Positions 62,617 to 64,000 of a stretch of 64,000 nucleotides of DNA are shown here, piece after piece. A model generated the notes under the pieces. The model saw only the letters and a list, made by a program, of their open reading frames with translations, searched no databases and had not been told where the DNA came from. The DNA is from Hippophae tibetana (lineage: Eukaryota; Streptophyta; Magnoliopsida; Rosales; Elaeagnaceae), in assembly GCA_037013495.1 (NCBI GenBank), contig CM072811.1, forward strand, positions 310,001-374,000. The letters are read 5' to 3'. The position numbers and the translations under genes are program-made. Each line of letters opens with the position of its first letter. Positions within the stretch are counted from its first letter, which is position 1.

Positions 62617-64000
62617 ATAAACTCAAAGACAATAATCCGATTGGTTCAAATATTAATTCAAAGGTCTAAAAGAATTGATCTTTTGTATATAAATAAAATA
62701 ATAGTTTGGCATATGTATAAAGTTAAAAAAACCTAAAAATAGTGCATAATATTAATCACACGAAAGGAATTAAATGAAAGGATTTTATAACGAAATAAAA
62801 TATTATTTTTATACTTCAATTAAATTTATCAAATAAATTTTGAAATAACTTTTTAGGGATGAAATTAATGCAAATTACTTCTTCGGAAAGTATTTCCTAA
62901 ATTTTTGTTCTATATTAAACCAATTCTGGCAAGGATATTGGGTCATGGTATAAAGTTTGTACTATTCATTTTTATTCTTTATTTTATTTATCTCTACTTT
63001 TTATTTTCGAGATAAATATTTTTTAAGGAAGAGGAACCTTGTACAAAATTGTACATATATTAAATAATAAGGTGAGTGGTTAATTTCTATTTTCTCTTTG
63101 AATTTGTTTCAGGTAACCCCATATTTGTCTCAAAAGGTTAACACAAATAGATAACAAAAAAAATTTTAAAATAAAGAAAAATATGAATGACAAAGATAGA
63201 TATAAAAAATCTAAAACATCTCATTCTTTTTAATCTCGTTTAAGATTACAACAAAAATTTATAAAATAATTTATTTTAATATTCGACATATCTAGGATTT
63301 ACTAAAATAATTAGTTGAAAATTACTTTCCGATTTTAATAACAACTGTATCAATATTAAATTTATTATATCATAGTATTAAGAATTTGAATTCGCTTAGA
63401 CTCTAATATCAAAAAGCATTAACTCAAATACAATAATCCTATTGGTTCAATAATTCATTCAAAGGTCTAAAAGAATTGAGCTTTTCTATATAAATGAAAT
63501 AATAGGTTGGCATATGTATAAAGTTGAAAAAGCCTAAAAATAGTGCATAATGTTAATCTCAGGAAAGGAATCAAATTAAAGGATTTTATAACGAAATAAA
63601 ATATTATTTTTATACATCAATTAAATTTATCAAATAAATTTTGAAATAACTTTTTAGGGATGAATTTAATGCAAATGACTCCTTCAGAAAGTATTTCCTA
63701 AATTTTTGTTCTATATTAAACCAGTTCTGGCAAGTATATTGGGTCATGGAATAAAGTTTTTAGTATTCATTTTTATTCTTTATTTTATTTATCTCTACTT
63801 TTTAATTTTGAGATAAATATTTTTTAAGGAAAACGAACCATGTACAAATTGTACATATATTAAATAATAAGGTGAGTGGTTAATTTCTGTTTTCTCTTTG
63901 AATTTGTTTCAGGTAACCCCATATTTGTCTCAAAAAGTTAACACAAATAAACAACAAATAAAATTTTAAAATAAAGAAAAATATGAATGACAAAGATAAG
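62617..64000. repeat. Start of a second copy of the 9-monomer HOR
   Basis: 62617-64000 aligns with 55408-56791 at an offset of 7209, with few differences seen (for example AATAGATAACAAAAAA near 63147 against AATATATAACAAATAA near 55938). It is cut by the window end. Confidence 0.85.

Larger units (their letters stand above)
44297..64000. repeat. Satellite array, second subfamily, right of the Athila element
   Basis: Monomers start at 44999, 45800, 46602, 47401, 48201, 49002, 49805, 50604, 51404, 52205, 53007, 53806, 54608, 55408, 56209, 57010, 57811, 58612, 59413, 60214, 61015, 61816, 62617 and 63418 (partial). Spacing is 799-803 bp. All are in the same orientation as the left array. Diagnostic variants are TTTGTTTCAGGTAAC and ACTTTCCGATTTT. 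No gene is seen; a 65-codon minus-strand ORF at 51788 exists only because of a chance variant in one monomer. Confidence 0.95.

Noticed and set aside
1..64000. CRISPR-like or other repeat-spacer system
   Set aside because: The repeats are 801-bp head-to-tail satellite monomers without unique spacers, in a eukaryotic (plant) setting with Athila elements.

Overview
This window looks like a satellite-DNA domain of a flowering-plant nuclear genome. It holds no ordinary host genes. The evidence for a plant is an Athila-type Ty3/Gypsy retrotransposon with typical plant gag, protease, RT, RNase H and integrase motifs and a tRNA-Asp primer-binding site, sitting in a very AT-rich tandem array. The species cannot be named from the sequence.

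Layout. (1) 1-28435: head-to-tail satellite monomers of about 801 bp (798-803 bp), all in the same orientation. They form a near-identical 12-monomer, 9610-bp tandem duplication (1-9610 and 9611-19220), followed by 4-monomer higher-order repeats (HORs) of 3204 bp and a 3-monomer variant (19221-28031). (2) 28436-30268: a 1.83-kb solo LTR in minus orientation, with a 5-bp target-site duplication (TSD, ATATT), lying beside the boundary between two satellite subfamilies. (3) 30269-33170: satellite of the second subfamily. (4) 33171-44291: an 11.1-kb Athila element with a 5-bp TSD (CATAT), LTRs of 2137 and 2100 bp, and gag-pol on the minus strand. (5) 44292-64000: more satellite of the second subfamily, carrying a 4-monomer HOR of about 3.2 kb (to about 54.1 kb) and then a different HOR domain with 3204-bp and 7209-bp periods. 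About 64 monomers are present, counting two interrupted ones and a partial one at the right edge.

How the parts work together. The Athila element encodes gag-protease, then RT-RNase H, then integrase. The reading frame is broken by a UAG at the protease/RT junction, a 1-nt deletion in an A-run before integrase, and a UGA inside integrase, so it is probably non-autonomous now. Its LTRs differ at only about nine sites plus one 34-bp indel and poly-T length changes, so the insertion is young. Recent HOR amplification, hybrid monomers at HOR junctions and a young Athila insertion together resemble plant centromeric or pericentromeric arrays. That location is an inference and was not tested here. 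I found no protein-coding system outside the transposon. The most interesting content is the architecture and recombination history of the array.
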